In this document: positions 34,071 through 45,031 of the stretch, piece by piece
Layout of the letters: every line of letters begins with the position of its first letter
Position numbering within the stretch: position 1 is the first letter of the stretch
Source: Liriodendron chinense
Lineage: Eukaryota > Streptophyta > Magnoliopsida > Magnoliales > Magnoliaceae
Length of the DNA: 64,000 nucleotides
Reading direction: 5' to 3'
Assembly (NCBI GenBank): GCA_003013855.2
Contig: PVNU02000943.1
Span: 1-64,000, forward strand
Made by a program: the position numbers and the translations under genes
Notes under the pieces: model-generated
The model's database searches: none
Told to the model about the DNA's origin: nothing
What the model saw: the letters and a program-made list of their open reading frames with translations, nothing else

Positions 34071-36259
34071 TCAATCTCTCGGAGAAGGAACCGTGCTCTC
34101 GACTTCAGGGCCTATTTCAGGAGCCCCTCCAGCCTGCGTGGCCTCGGTCACCTCGTTCTCAGCAGCAGCTTGCTCCTCTGCAGCTATGATGGTCGCGACT
34201 CGCCCAAATTCCCCCATATCGAAGGATGGGATCATTCATTGCACTACTCTTAGCGCAAAGTCGCGACCAGCATCATATGACTCATATCTCTCATCGTCAT
34301 ATAGCTGCGAAGTCCGGAACTCGAAAATTGCCTGAGGACCTTCCTCCGAGAGCATTTTTACAAGGGCGACTTTCTCCTCGTCCCAGTGGATCGAGTCGTC
34401 CTTAAGCTGTGCAAGAGCGGAGCGCTCCTTCTCCAAGTTGTCATTGGCTTCTTTGAGCTGCGACCTGGCCTCCGCTAGCCGCTCCTCCAACGAGATCTTA
34501 TCTTGGCGAAAGATCTCCCTCTCTCTCTCCACTTTCTCCTTCAAACCCGTGAGCTTAGCGAAGTTAGAGTCCAAGGCCTGATACCTGTCGGTCAGGACTT
34601 GGACTTTCTCGATGAGGATCTTCTTCTCCTCATCTCTCTTCGAGATCACTGCTTCACGGGCCTTGAGCAGTTGATCCCGTCCCTGGACCGCCTTCTCCAA
34701 GGCGATCCTCTTCCCTTCTGCCTCATCGATCACGCTGCGAGCAGCGACGATATCTCGCTTCGTCCGCAAGATGAGGTCCAAGCCCTGCAAAATGAAAAAG
34801 AAAAACGTGAGAAAAAACATTTAAGAGCCCCAAAATAATGAAGTTAAAAACTAAATCTCCAAGGTTTTACCTGCACCATCCTTACCCCCGCCTCAAGGAA
34901 GAGGTTCTCAGGGCTTGGCTCTGGAAGAGAGCCAAAGGTTTGGGGGGAGACATTCTCGAACAAAAATTTGCATATCGGATGGAGGTGGCGAGGGATAGAA
35001 TGTCCCACTTCCAGATGGTTGGGCAACGACCAACCCAGCCGGCTCGCGAGGCGGGGCCATCGACTCGCGAGTAGGACCCTGCTCGACAGCAGGGATCAGC
35101 TCGCGAGCAGGAGCCGGCTCGCGAGGCTCTATTTGCTCGTGAGCCTCTTCAGCTGGGGGGCAGCTGGATCCTGCCCCATCCGGGGAGTTGTCAGTGATGT
35201 TAATCACTGGCGGTCCAGGTGCGACCACCAGTGGGGGAATATTGAGCACTGCCGGTACTCCCGCCGTGCTCGCGGGAGGGGCCGGTTGGTCGCTACCCTT
35301 ACGGACTGGTGGTTGAGATGGTTCGGCAGGTGTTTTCTTCTGCCTCTTGGAGTTCGTGCCCTTCAGTCGGGGCAGCAGACCCCTCCTCCCCGGCCTTCGT
35401 CATCTCGACTTCTCCGCTGGATATTAAGCCCGCTGCAGCAAGTTGCGAGGGAGACAAGCAAGCCTCGATGTGCCTATCACCAACAGGCACCTTGTACACC
35501 CTGACTATCTACTCATTGATCCCTCCCTTCGAATTTGGTTTTTTCAAGGCCGGGATACCTGCGAGCACAAATAGAGGTAAAAAAAATGAAGTGAAAACCC
35601 TAAAATCTTAACTGGAGAAAACTGCACAATGTGGGATTGTGCCTACCTTCACAGAAAAAACGGGTAACTCCTGGACTCCTGGAGGAAGCAGACTCCCAGT
35701 ACCCGGAAGCATAGAACCACCGTTTCCTCCAGCCGGGATAGTTCGAGGAGGGTTTCCCCAGCACGAAGTTATCCCGGTGCCAGTAGCACAGGTAGTACCA
35801 GCCTTCGCTGGAGGGTGCTTTCTTCAGACGGAACATACGGAGGAACTCCTCTGCCGTGAGCTCCCCGTTGCCGACCTGAGCCCAGAGGACAAAGGAGCCC
35901 AGAACTACCCTCCATCCGTTCACGATGAGTTGCCCGGGGGCAATCTTGTAACATCGGAGAACGTCGCGTATGAAGGGATGGAGGGGGAGGCGTACCCCCA
36001 GGATGAGCTGGTACTCATAAAAAGCTACGCATCCTGGGGGAGGGGAGTCTGGTGTCTCTCCATCTCCGGGCAATTGGAGAATGACTGAGTCAGGGATCAG
36101 GTATCTCTCCCGTAACTCAACCAGCCGGTTCTTCGATAAAACAGAAGGATATCCGGCTGCTGTGTATCTCCCTGCCGGAACCCTCGCACTGCTAGAGGCA
36201 GAGGATTCCAGAGTGGCATCACCAAGAGGGACTGTGGTCTCGTCAAAGTTCCCAGCCAT
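34071..36259 (-). pseudogene. Antisense extra gene of the Tat element (Transposase_28 / PF04195-like plus coiled coil)
   Basis: It reads leftward from MAGNFDETTVPLGD (ATG at 36259). The first exon has PPGCVAFYEYQLILGVRLPL, HPFIRDVLRCYKIAPGQLI and NGWRVVLGSFVLWAQVG, matching the 'putative gypsy-type transposon' domain (PF04195) of antisense ORFs in plant Tat/Retand elements. A GTAGGC donor follows FFCEG (about 35645), and an acceptor CGCAG lies near 35561. The second part (35560-34870) is Pro/Ala/Glu-rich. After another intron-like gap, the third part (about 34790-34239) is a long charged coiled coil (KREEEK-type heptads). A TGA at 34236-34238 interrupts it, and the frame continues to TGA at 34071-34073. 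The function is unknown; an RNA- or protein-binding role is only guessed. Confidence 0.75.
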
Positions 36260-36680
36260 GAAAAGATTAAAAGAAGAAAAAGAGAAAAGGAAATGTACCC
36301 AAGTAACAGAAAAAGAGAGGAAGGAGGAACACCGAAGGAAGAAAATGGAAAGGGAGATGACGGGAGAATTCTTTCCTTCGAAAAAACTTCTGTAGAAAAT
36401 CAGAGAAATGGCGGACTCTGTATATTTATAGGCAATCATTCCGCCGCATCTGGTGATATGTGGCAGCCCCTCCTTCGGCGCAACAATCGAGCAGGCACGC
36501 TCATTAACTCCCCTGACACATGGCAAGCGCCCCTTCATTTTCTGTCTGCGGAAAAGCTACGGAAAGCTGGCGCTCATTAATTCCAATCCATCATGTATGG
36601 TTCCGTTCTCGATGAAAGCAGCGGGCGGTCACGTGTGATAGTGAGCTAAGTCCTTCCCTTAAGAATTCTTGGCGGCAAGG

Positions 36681-36694
36681 ACTTGGGGGGCATC
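36681..36694 (+). other. Polypurine tract
   Basis: ACTTGGGGGGCATC directly precedes the 3' LTR (36695). The G-run primes plus-strand synthesis in this class of elements. Confidence 0.75.
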
Positions 36695-37793
36695 TGTTAT
36701 AGGCAAAATGATGGAGCAACTTAGCTGCTAAGAATTTATGCGGACGCCCATTCGACTCTCGAGATCATCTGATCGAGAGTCGCAGATCGAGTAAATGCGG
36801 AGTGCCCATTTGACTCTCGAGATTATATACTCGAGAGTCGCAGATTGGATAAGTACGGGGCGCTCATTCGACTTTCGAGATCATATGCTCAAGAGTCGCT
36901 GTTATAGTCAAAATAGCGAAGATCATCTGCTGGAGATAGACCTCGCGAGCACATCTATCCGACTATCGAGAACGTCTGTTCGAGACTCGCATATTCTAAA
37001 GATACTCCGATCTCGCGAGCACCTTTATCCGGCTATCGAGAACGTCTGTTCGAGACTCGCATATTTTGAAGATACTCCGATCTCGCGAGCACATTTATCC
37101 GACTATCGAGAACGTCTGTTCGAGGCTCTCTTCCTCTTCGTCCCAGGTTTTGAAGCACACTCGAGGCTCGTATATTAGGAAAACGATGCCCGACTACCAA
37201 AGCTTCGAGAAGTTGTGTTTTTTCCTGCGAGCAGACCTTCTCACAAGTCGTTGAAAGGTGTTACATCTAAATGAGCGAGCACTTGGACTTGCGACCATCT
37301 TCCAACATGCGAACATCTTTCTTTGTGGCGACACCCCTTAGCCTTCAGTACCAGCAGCCCGTATAGGCCGATTTTGGGCTTATCTTCTCTTATGGTTCCG
37401 AATCTCAAGGGATTGCTATCAAGGAACGTGATTGTCAAGACAAGTCATTGGGTTAGATCTCTTCTCTAAGGATGAGGATCTTATCCTACTAAATCAGTGG
37501 GATCTCGGTATCGTACACGAAATCAGCGGGATCTCGATATCTCACGTAACAGATTGGACCCTTTCAGATCTATATAAGGAGAAGACTCCATTAAAATACA
37601 GGTACACAATATTCAATCTCGAGCCTTGTTTTGCCTTCTTCTTGCCTTGCCTGACTTAAGCATCGAAGGGCTAACGGCTGAACACCAGCCACCCTTAGTT
37701 GCTTTCTGTCTTCTTACAGGTCTGGCGGAGGAAATCCCTGTTGGAGAGAAGGTGAACGACCGGAGTATCCTGTTACAAAATCTGACGTTAACA
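36695..37793 (+). repeat. 3' LTR (1099 bp)
   Basis: Same length and ends as the 5' LTR. About 20 base differences by eye, all transitions (for example 26774/36738 C-T and 27820/37784 T-C). It is followed by the CCATG duplication at 37794-37798. Confidence 0.92.
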
Positions 37794-38179
37794 CCATGCC
37801 ACAGGAAATAGTGGGAATAATGATTTCCACCGTTGAAACCTTCCTAGGTCCCACAGTGATGTTTATTTGTCATCCAACTTGTTCATAAAGATCACATGGA
37901 CATGGATGAAGGGAAGACACGAATATCAGCTTGATCCAAAACTTCATTGTCCTCCAAGAATTTTTCAATGGTAGAATTCAGTTCACACTGTTCCTGTGGT
38001 GTGGTCCACTTTAGATTCTGATATGCTTCATCTTTTGGCATCATACCTAAAATTATCTGTTAAGATGGATGGACGGAGTGGATAAAATACGTAAATCACG
38101 GCGGGCCCCATAGAGTTTACTCCGGAGTTACTACGCAATCCGCTTTCGGTTTGGGTCGATCCCCGAAACCACTATGGTC

Positions 38180-38560
38180 GGTGGATCCCCAACTGCGGCG
38201 CCATTTTGATGTATGTACCTTACATCTACACTGTCTATGATTTTTGAAAGCTCATTTTAGGCCATTATCCCAAAAATGAAGCAGATCCAAATCTTAGGTG
38301 TACTATACCACATAAAATAGTAGTGATTAAATCCACACCATTAAAAAATTTAAGGGGGGCCGCTGGAATGTTTATTTTCCGACTAAATTCAGGGCAGATC
38401 GTCACTAAGTCAGTCCCAAAATTATATTGATAGAAAAGTTCTAAGTTTTTATTCATGGACACCTTTTTGTTAAGGATATTCTCATTTTCGACCGTCCAAT
38501 AAATATCCACCAATGGGATAGAAAGAAGATCAGATAATCAATGATTTTTTTTTTATGATA
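38180..38560. mobile_element. Fold-back MITE, partial
   Basis: Family landmarks 'TTTTGATGTATGTACCTTAC', 'CATTTTAGGCCATTATCCC', 'GAAGCAGATCCAAATCTTAG' and 'GGGGGGCCGCTGGAATGTTT' mark the left arm; the right arm is replaced by unrelated sequence. No gene up to 38860. Confidence 0.55.
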
Positions 38561-38860
38561 CATCTAAAGCAGGACCAACGATTTGGATAGTTTAATATGA
38601 ATTATTTTGTATCCGCATATGCATTTTTCACTTCTCACAAGTGAGCCCATAGTTCATCGATCGAGAGATCGTTGATATTTTGGGACACTTCTTACATGGG
38701 CCATCCCTCAAATATCTTCTCAATAGGATAATCTTTAACGTCGTAAAATCTCGAAATTGGTGACCAAGATCTTCCTGTATGAAAGAGTTTTGACACGGTT
38801 AAATTTAGATCCACAGTAGGAGAAAACAGATCAGTGGTCCAGATTATTGGATTATGGGCC

Positions 38861-39226
38861 CCACTTATGAGAATTGAAAACGCGAATATTGTGCATAATT
38901 TCTCGTGGCGGATCCAACATTTCCTCGGACGCGGTTTGACTAGTGACGCTCCCACTAAACAGGTGGCTCGTGATCATGATTTATGAGTTTTATCTACGCC
39001 GTCCCCAAAACATGAGGCAGTTATAAATCTCAGGTGGACCATGCCACTTATAAGAATTGACAACGCGAATATTGTGCATAATTTCTCGCGATGGATCCAA
39101 CATTTCCTCGGACACGGTTTGACTAGTGACGCTCCCACTATACTGGTGGCTAGTGATCATGATTTATGAGTTTTATCTACGCCGTCCCCAAAACATGAGG
39201 CAGTTATAAATCTCAGGTGGACCACG
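38861..39226. repeat. 183-bp tandem duplication
   Basis: The unit 38861-39043 is repeated at 39044-39226 with about ten differences. Both units contain 'TTGACTAGTGACGCTCCCAC' and end with a fold-back MITE fragment ('CATGAGGCAGTTATAAATCT', 'CAGGTGGACCA'). Confidence 0.85.
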
Positions 39227-39470
39227 CCACGAGAAAACATTATTGACTAAATGTCCATCATTAGAAACTGGCTAAGGCCCATTCTCAGTGGATTTTTTTA
39301 GAACTATGTGTTGTGTGCCGAATAGCTTTTGAACTAAAAAAAGTGGCATATTTGAATGGAATGTGGATCACAACACATGAAACAATAGTGATTGAACTTG
39401 TGCCATTTAAAACTTCATAGGGTCGACTGTAATGTTTGTTTGGTATCTTCATTAGGTCAATTAGAGTTGG
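39227..39470. mobile_element. Fold-back MITE, partial
   Basis: 'CATTAGAAACTGGCTAAGGC', 'GTGGATCACAACACATGAAA' and 'CAATAGTGATTGAACTTGTG' are diverged family blocks lying immediately upstream of the Harbinger nuclease remnant. Confidence 0.45.
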
Positions 39471-40184
39471 ATGATGGGTGTACACAAATCTCAGATGAAG
39501 GTCAATTTGAAAATGTGATTCCTTTTTCTGCATAAGTGTAGAAAAAGTCGAAGAGATGGAAAACATGGATGAGGAAGAGATGACAGAGTGCATTGTATCT
39601 CTTATATCCTTAGCTTCTGTAGCTGCAGTTGGCGAATATTGTATGGTGTACATGCTCAAGGAACCACCACGTCAAGGGGATGATGAGCGGGCGAGGTTCA
39701 TTAATTCTATCATCCATAGCAGTGATAGGGATTGTGTCGATCAATTAAGAATGAGTCGACATGTTTTTTTCCAACTGTGTGATGTGGTTAGGCAAAAAAC
39801 AAATCTGCGCGATAGTCGTAACGTAAGTCTAGAAGAGCAGGTAGTACTTTTTCTCCACAACGTGTGAAATTGGGTGATAGGACACCGATTCATATGTTCA
39901 GGTGAGACTATTAGCCATCATTTTCACAATCCTAGATGCAATAGTCTCTCTCTACCTTGAGTATGTTAAACATGCCCGTTCAGAAACTCCGGTAGAAATT
40001 GAAAGAAAATCATATTGGGCTACATACTTCCAGGTAAATTGGGAATTTCAAAGGCTCTTGATATATATGTCTATTGCTTTATTGCTATTGCTATTGCTAA
40101 GACTTATCAATCCAATTTCTACAAATGAAATATAGGATTGCGTGGGGGCAATTGACGGCACACATACCTGCCTACATACGATCT

Positions 40185-42368
40185 GTCAATGTAACGCCTC
40201 GATTTTCAAAACTCGAGTTCTAGACCCGTGTTCCAAAAATTCGAGCATTAGCCTATGAAGAAAACCCACACTTCATTCCAATTCCAAGTATCATTCTAAA
40301 ATGGGTATTCACAGCGGAAGAAAAGCAAACCATGTATATAAGAAAGGTATAGCATACAACCCAAAGTGTTAGAGTGGTGCCCATAGGGCTTATACAAACC
40401 AAATATCTCTAATTTAAATTGGAATACAGTAATGAACGATTACAATTATATACGAAGTTTTAAAGCAAAAATCATCAGACGTGGCCCTTTGGTCCACGAC
40501 ATCAGCATAACCTAAGCCACATTTAAATCTCCTGCATCACTTGTACGGTTGAAATTTAACAGCATGAGTAGCCAGCTCAGTGTGAGGTCCCCTCAAGATT
40601 ACACACCAACATTGTTAGCCAAGCATAGTTCGAAAAGTAAACATATATATATACAAAACATTCATAGTGCAATCTTTCTTAAATGCATGAATGTATGCAT
40701 ATGTCTCTCAGCCTTGGGATACACATCCAGCTAGAAAATGTGGTCTGGAAGTCACTAAGGACACACATTAGCCCCACAAATGTAAATCTATCAATTGGTA
40801 ATACGGAAGTCACTAAGTACACACATCAGCCTCACCAGTGGTTTGGAAGTCACTAAGTACACACATCAGCCTCACCAGTGGTCTGGAAGTCACTAAGGAC
40901 ACACAGCAGCCCCACAATTCAAATTCATCACGAGTGGCCATCACCAGCGAAAATACTAAAGGTTGCTCTCAGTGAATGACGCACTCAATGGTGGTTTAGA
41001 GCCAGCGAAAATACCTCAAGGGTACATGCTCTCTGCAACCAGACCACTCGACGATAATATGGCTCATCACCACACGTTCCATCTATGTCATGATATGCAT
41101 GATTAAACCAACTATTATTATTTTAATTTATAACCAAACCAATTATGAAAATACCCTTACAACTAGTGGCCTTCCAACACAATCAATCACAATATATTTT
41201 CCCACACAAGTCAAACTAGGGACATAATCAAGAACTCAACTCAACAAGACATATAGTCCAACAAGTCCGTCCAAGGACACAATTAGGAATTCATCCATTA
41301 GCCACAAGGGCACAATTTATCATTTAATCACTTCCAAAGGCCACTAGTTTATGGTCTCGTGTCGTGTATATGATCCAAACCATACAACATCAATTCACCA
41401 TGTAGGAGACAAAATTATCATAAAATAGAAGAAGGAAATCCAACTACACAATTAGTTCAGGGTTACAGAAATATATTTCAATCTCCATGCTCAAGCATAT
41501 AAATAGCTCTTACCACAAGAATCTAGATTACTTATTTATATTTTCATCAAGTTAATTAAGCTAAGCACAAGTCACACATGTTGGTTCAAGTAATCACTAG
41601 GCACGAATAACTTAAATACAACTAAGCATGTTTCTAAGCATGTCATTAGCCTAAACCACATTAATAATAATGATTAGAGAAACTATAACTTAACCAACAA
41701 GTGGGTGGAAAGCCCAAGGGGAGGAATCATCACCTTTTTAAGTAAAACCCACTTGTCTTGAATCAAGAGTTTCAGGGATGGTCCAATCATTGATTAACGG
41801 CTAGGGTGACGATTGAACCTTCTCAACAAGTTGCTAGGATAGTCGGATTAGGAAAATCCTAGATTAAGATAACCTGCTGGAGCAATCTAACTTAATATAC
41901 CAAGGATTTGATTTGAATCTGACCAGCTCGATTGTTCTGGTTGGTGAATCAAGACGTCCTCAATCCCACAAACAGGTCGAATCCGACTCGCGCTTGATTG
42001 AGCTGACTAAATGGCGACCACAGACAAGCAAGATGACCCCTGGGGTTGAAGCTGCCTTCCAAAACAGCCCAACGCCCGATGGCTAACCTAGGGACGAACC
42101 GCACTACCCGCACCCTATCCGAGCTAGGGCTGAAATAGTCCAACAACTTGGGCCCACCGCTGGCACACAACCCGCCGAATGAAGGACAACCGGATGATCC
42201 AACAGAGGGGAGGTGGCTCCACTAAGACCGGTGGTCGAACCCAACCTCAAAGAAAGGTAGTGACTGGTCTAGACAGCACCAGGGGCTGTAGTATCTCCCT
42301 AACCTCCCTCTGACCCTACCGAACCGAATACTGAAGGCAGCGGTAGAAGGAGAGTTGAATCCACAGCC

Positions 42369-42430
<62 letters not shown>

Positions 42431-44032
42431 GGCTCGTAGGGGTGGTTGGGCACACACGAGTAGCGACCGCCCGACAGTAGCTGAAAACGGTGCCCTCCCC
42501 CGAACTCTCACTCGCTTCCTATTTTCGCAACCGAATCCTCCTAGGGTTTCGGGCAGGGGCTGGGTTTTCCAGAAACAAAAAGAGGCTTTTTATAGCCGTC
42601 CACGGCCTCTCTGAACCATCGGATGGGAATGGATGGTCTGGAAATCAATGCTTGCAACAGCTCCAAATACTGCTGGTAAGATGAAATCGGTCGTTGTTTC
42701 TCTTTACTACAAAGGAAACCCTAATCCAAGGGCTAAGAATGGAGGGCTAGGATCCTTCTGTTATATACAGCGAAGGCATCATAGGAAGAAGTCAAGCTGT
42801 GGTTAGGATTAGAGAGAAGGACGCACTCGCTTTGCCAGCTTGGCAGGTAGAAACAGAATAGTTTCCATTTATGAAAGTTGTCCCGCACACAGACAAGTTG
42901 TGACGCGATTTGTGCACTTACACGTGAGTATTACATGCGTCGTTGAATGGGTTTTGGTTAGAAAATCATGCCCTACATGATGGATGGTTCAGATCATACC
43001 ATGGTGGGCCACAAAAGTCACATTTGGCAGGTTTCCAGGCTGCTGGAAAAATAGTTTCTGTTTGGACAACCTAACTTCCAATCCCATTTACGTCCACCCG
43101 AACGAACGACAACGAAGGCCACCACCTATGTTTAGGTAGTCCTTTCCCCCTGAATCAAATGGATAGATTGGATCGTTCGATACGATGAAGTACAGTGGGC
43201 CACACCCATCCAAGAACCGGACAATGTTCGTTTGTTTTACACAGCCCGTTTGGGCGGGAGCTGAGAAAGGAGAGAGAATTCTCACTATTTTCGAAAATGG
43301 GTCGACCCTGGCTACACAGCGCACCTCGAGTGCACAACTTGATGGTGCACCTTCGCACTACAAGGTGGGGCCCACTATTGCATTTAGGGAAATCTACCCC
43401 GTTCATACAATTTTATGGACAACATTCCGATTGGTGTCCCACAGATGGGCCGAACCCATGAACCAGGTGGGCCATAGACAACGATTTGGCCAACAAACAT
43501 GGTATTTTACACCATTTAGCGGTTGGATTGCCTCCAAACCAAATTTAGGTAGCTAAAAACTCTAAGGGACCAGTATGATCCATCCTTATGAAGTGTTGCA
43601 TCAATAATAGCACTAATATCCCAATTTGTATGTAATAATGGTATTATTATTATTATCATTATTACTACTACTATCATTATTATTAATATTAAAAGCATTG
43701 GTGTTACTATTATGAATTGGGATCGTGGGGCCTACCCTTGATCATGGCCGCCAATTCTTTTGGTAATATAATATTATTTTAATATCATTAGAAAAATGAT
43801 TATTTTTATTTTAATAATTATATGCTTATAGTTAACCTAGAGATGATTGTTAAAATTAATAATTATTTTAAAGGGGGAGCCTTATATTCTTATTTAATAA
43901 TTTGATATAGTTAGTTATTTATTTATTTAATGATTTTGTGTTTGCGTTTGCATGTTAAATCACTGAATTCCATAATGATACCCAAGTAACCCTAACACCC
44001 GAGTTGTCGAAAATTTAGGGTGTCACAGTCAA
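40185..44032. mobile_element. Probable solo LTR (3838 bp) with 5-bp duplication GTCAA
   Basis: GTCAA at 40185-40189 and 44028-44032 flank a segment that begins TGTAACGCCTCG and ends GGTGTCACA, so it has TG...CA ends. The terminal ~30 bp are loosely inverted (reverse complement of the right end: TGTGACACCCTAAATTTTCG), as in many Tekay/Del-type LTRs. It has no coding domain, polypurine tract or primer site. Inside are a 40-bp unit repeated three times (40805, 40845, 40885), a (TC)n tract at 42374-42425, and ATT-rich repeats at 43640-43690. A solo LTR left by recombination between two LTRs is the simplest reading; a large non-autonomous TIR transposon is the alternative. Confidence 0.65.
42374..42425 (+). 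repeat. (TC)n microsatellite inside the solo LTR
   Basis: About 26 uninterrupted TC dinucleotides. Confidence 0.95.
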
Positions 44033-45031
44033 CCAAGCCACATTTCGCAACAGGAAGAAGTTCTTATCTTAAAACGTTCTCGTAGCATGTTCTTTCGATA
44101 TGAACATTTTATAAGTCTTAACTGGTTGGTAAGGTTCAGCTTCTGATGCAAGGGTCCTTCATAACGCTCTAACAAGGAGTGATGATCCTCTCACAGTTCC
44201 ACACAGTAATCGTCGATGTGATTGTTACAATCGAATAACTTTCCATGTTACTGGATATGCCCAACAACCATTATATTAATCGTAACGTGAAATTTGTAGG
44301 AAAGTACGTTGTCGTAGACGTTGGATATGCCCATTCACCCGGTTTCATGGCTCCCTACCGTGGTGTGCGGCATCACTTGCAGGAGTATCGAAGTGGGAGA
44401 ACTCCAACCAACATGAAAGAGCTTTTTAACTATCAACATTCATAGTTGAGAAGCGCAATTGAGTGCACATTCGGGGTAATGAAAGGGTGTTTCCCGATAT
44501 TAAAGGCAACTGTGCAATATCCAATAGAAACACAAGTAAAGATTGTAGTTGCATGCTTTGTTCTGCATAATTTCATCAGAGGGGGACATGATTTGGACGA
44601 AGATTTATGTGACGCTGGTATACCGGTGGTGGATATAGAGAGCAACCCAACATCATATGAGGTCTCCTCCATTGACGAGAGGCAGTGGCTGGTACGGGTC
44701 ACCCAACATGAGAAAGACGCATGGACGAGAGTGCATGACCGGATTGCGGAGCGCATGTGGGCAGGCACCAAGACCAATAGTAGGAACAAATAGGCAGATT
44801 CTACTTGATTGCGTTAATGAAATGACATGTTTAACAATATATCTTATATAAATTATGCTGTGCGCATTAGTCTACGTTGACGATCAATGCCTTCTTTGGA
44901 CTTGGAAGTTGTCATAAATCATGATCTTCGACTTTTTTAACCTTGTCAACCGCCTGTTTGTTATTTTTATTCACTGGCTTGCAATACCTTATATCATAAC
45001 TGTTGTCCTATTCATAGGTACTCTCACAAAA

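Larger units (their letters stand above)
26731..37793 (+). mobile_element. Complete Ty3/gypsy LTR retrotransposon, Tat lineage, 11,063 bp
   Basis: It is bordered by the 5-bp duplication CCATG (26726-26730 and 37794-37798). It has two 1099-bp LTRs beginning TGTTATAGGC and ending GTTAACA, a primer-binding region after the 5' LTR and a purine-rich tract before the 3' LTR. Coding order is gag, protease, reverse transcriptase, RNase H, a second archaeal-type RNase H, integrase, then a 3' region with an antisense gene. Dual RNase H, no chromodomain, and the antisense gene place it in the Tat (OTA) group, near Retand-like elements. The LTRs differ by about 20 sites by eye, all transitions and no indels (about 1.8 percent). 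Nonsense changes and frameshifts in gag-pol mean it cannot make its own proteins now. Confidence 0.92.
26551..38156. mobile_element. Fold-back MULE-type MITE split by an LTR retrotransposon
   Basis: The left piece is 26560-26730 and the right piece 37794-38147. GGTTTGGGT flanks the outside on both sides (26551-26559 and 38148-38156). The inverted ends are GAAATCGGATTACGTG (left) and, as reverse complement of the right end, GAAAGCGGATTGCGTAG. The two pieces join seamlessly at CCATG when the retrotransposon and one CCATG are removed, giving a MITE of about 520 bp. This copy independently supports the 9-bp target duplication of the family. Confidence 0.85.
39556..44793 (+). pseudogene. PIF/Harbinger nuclease (HARBI1-like) pseudogene, element 1, split by a solo LTR
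   Basis: The first part (ATG 39556) reads DDERARFINSIIHSSDRDCV, DQLRMSRHVFFQLCDVV and NVSLEEQVVLFLHNV, the conserved N-terminal region of plant Harbinger nucleases. A TGA at 39865 and frame changes follow. FTILDAIVSLYLEYVKHARS ends at a GT donor after TYFQ (40034), with a small intron to about 40135. The next exon has DCVGAIDGTH (first catalytic D) and is cut at 40189. After the 3838-bp insertion it resumes at 44028 with the FRNRKK, VLVACSFDMN and GSASDARVL (second D) blocks, then KYVVVDVGYAHSPGFMAPYR, TAG at 44443, and RSAIECTFGVMKGCFPIL (catalytic E). It ends at 44793. The enzyme would cut and paste the element at TWA sites. It is inactive through stops, frameshifts and the insertion. A Myb/SANT partner gene follows 240 bp downstream. 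Confidence 0.88.

Noticed and set aside
40185..44032. A large host gene in the 3.8-kb insertion (several 60-120 codon frames)
   Set aside because: The frames lack motifs and overlap on both strands. Sequence structure and boundaries fit a non-coding LTR.
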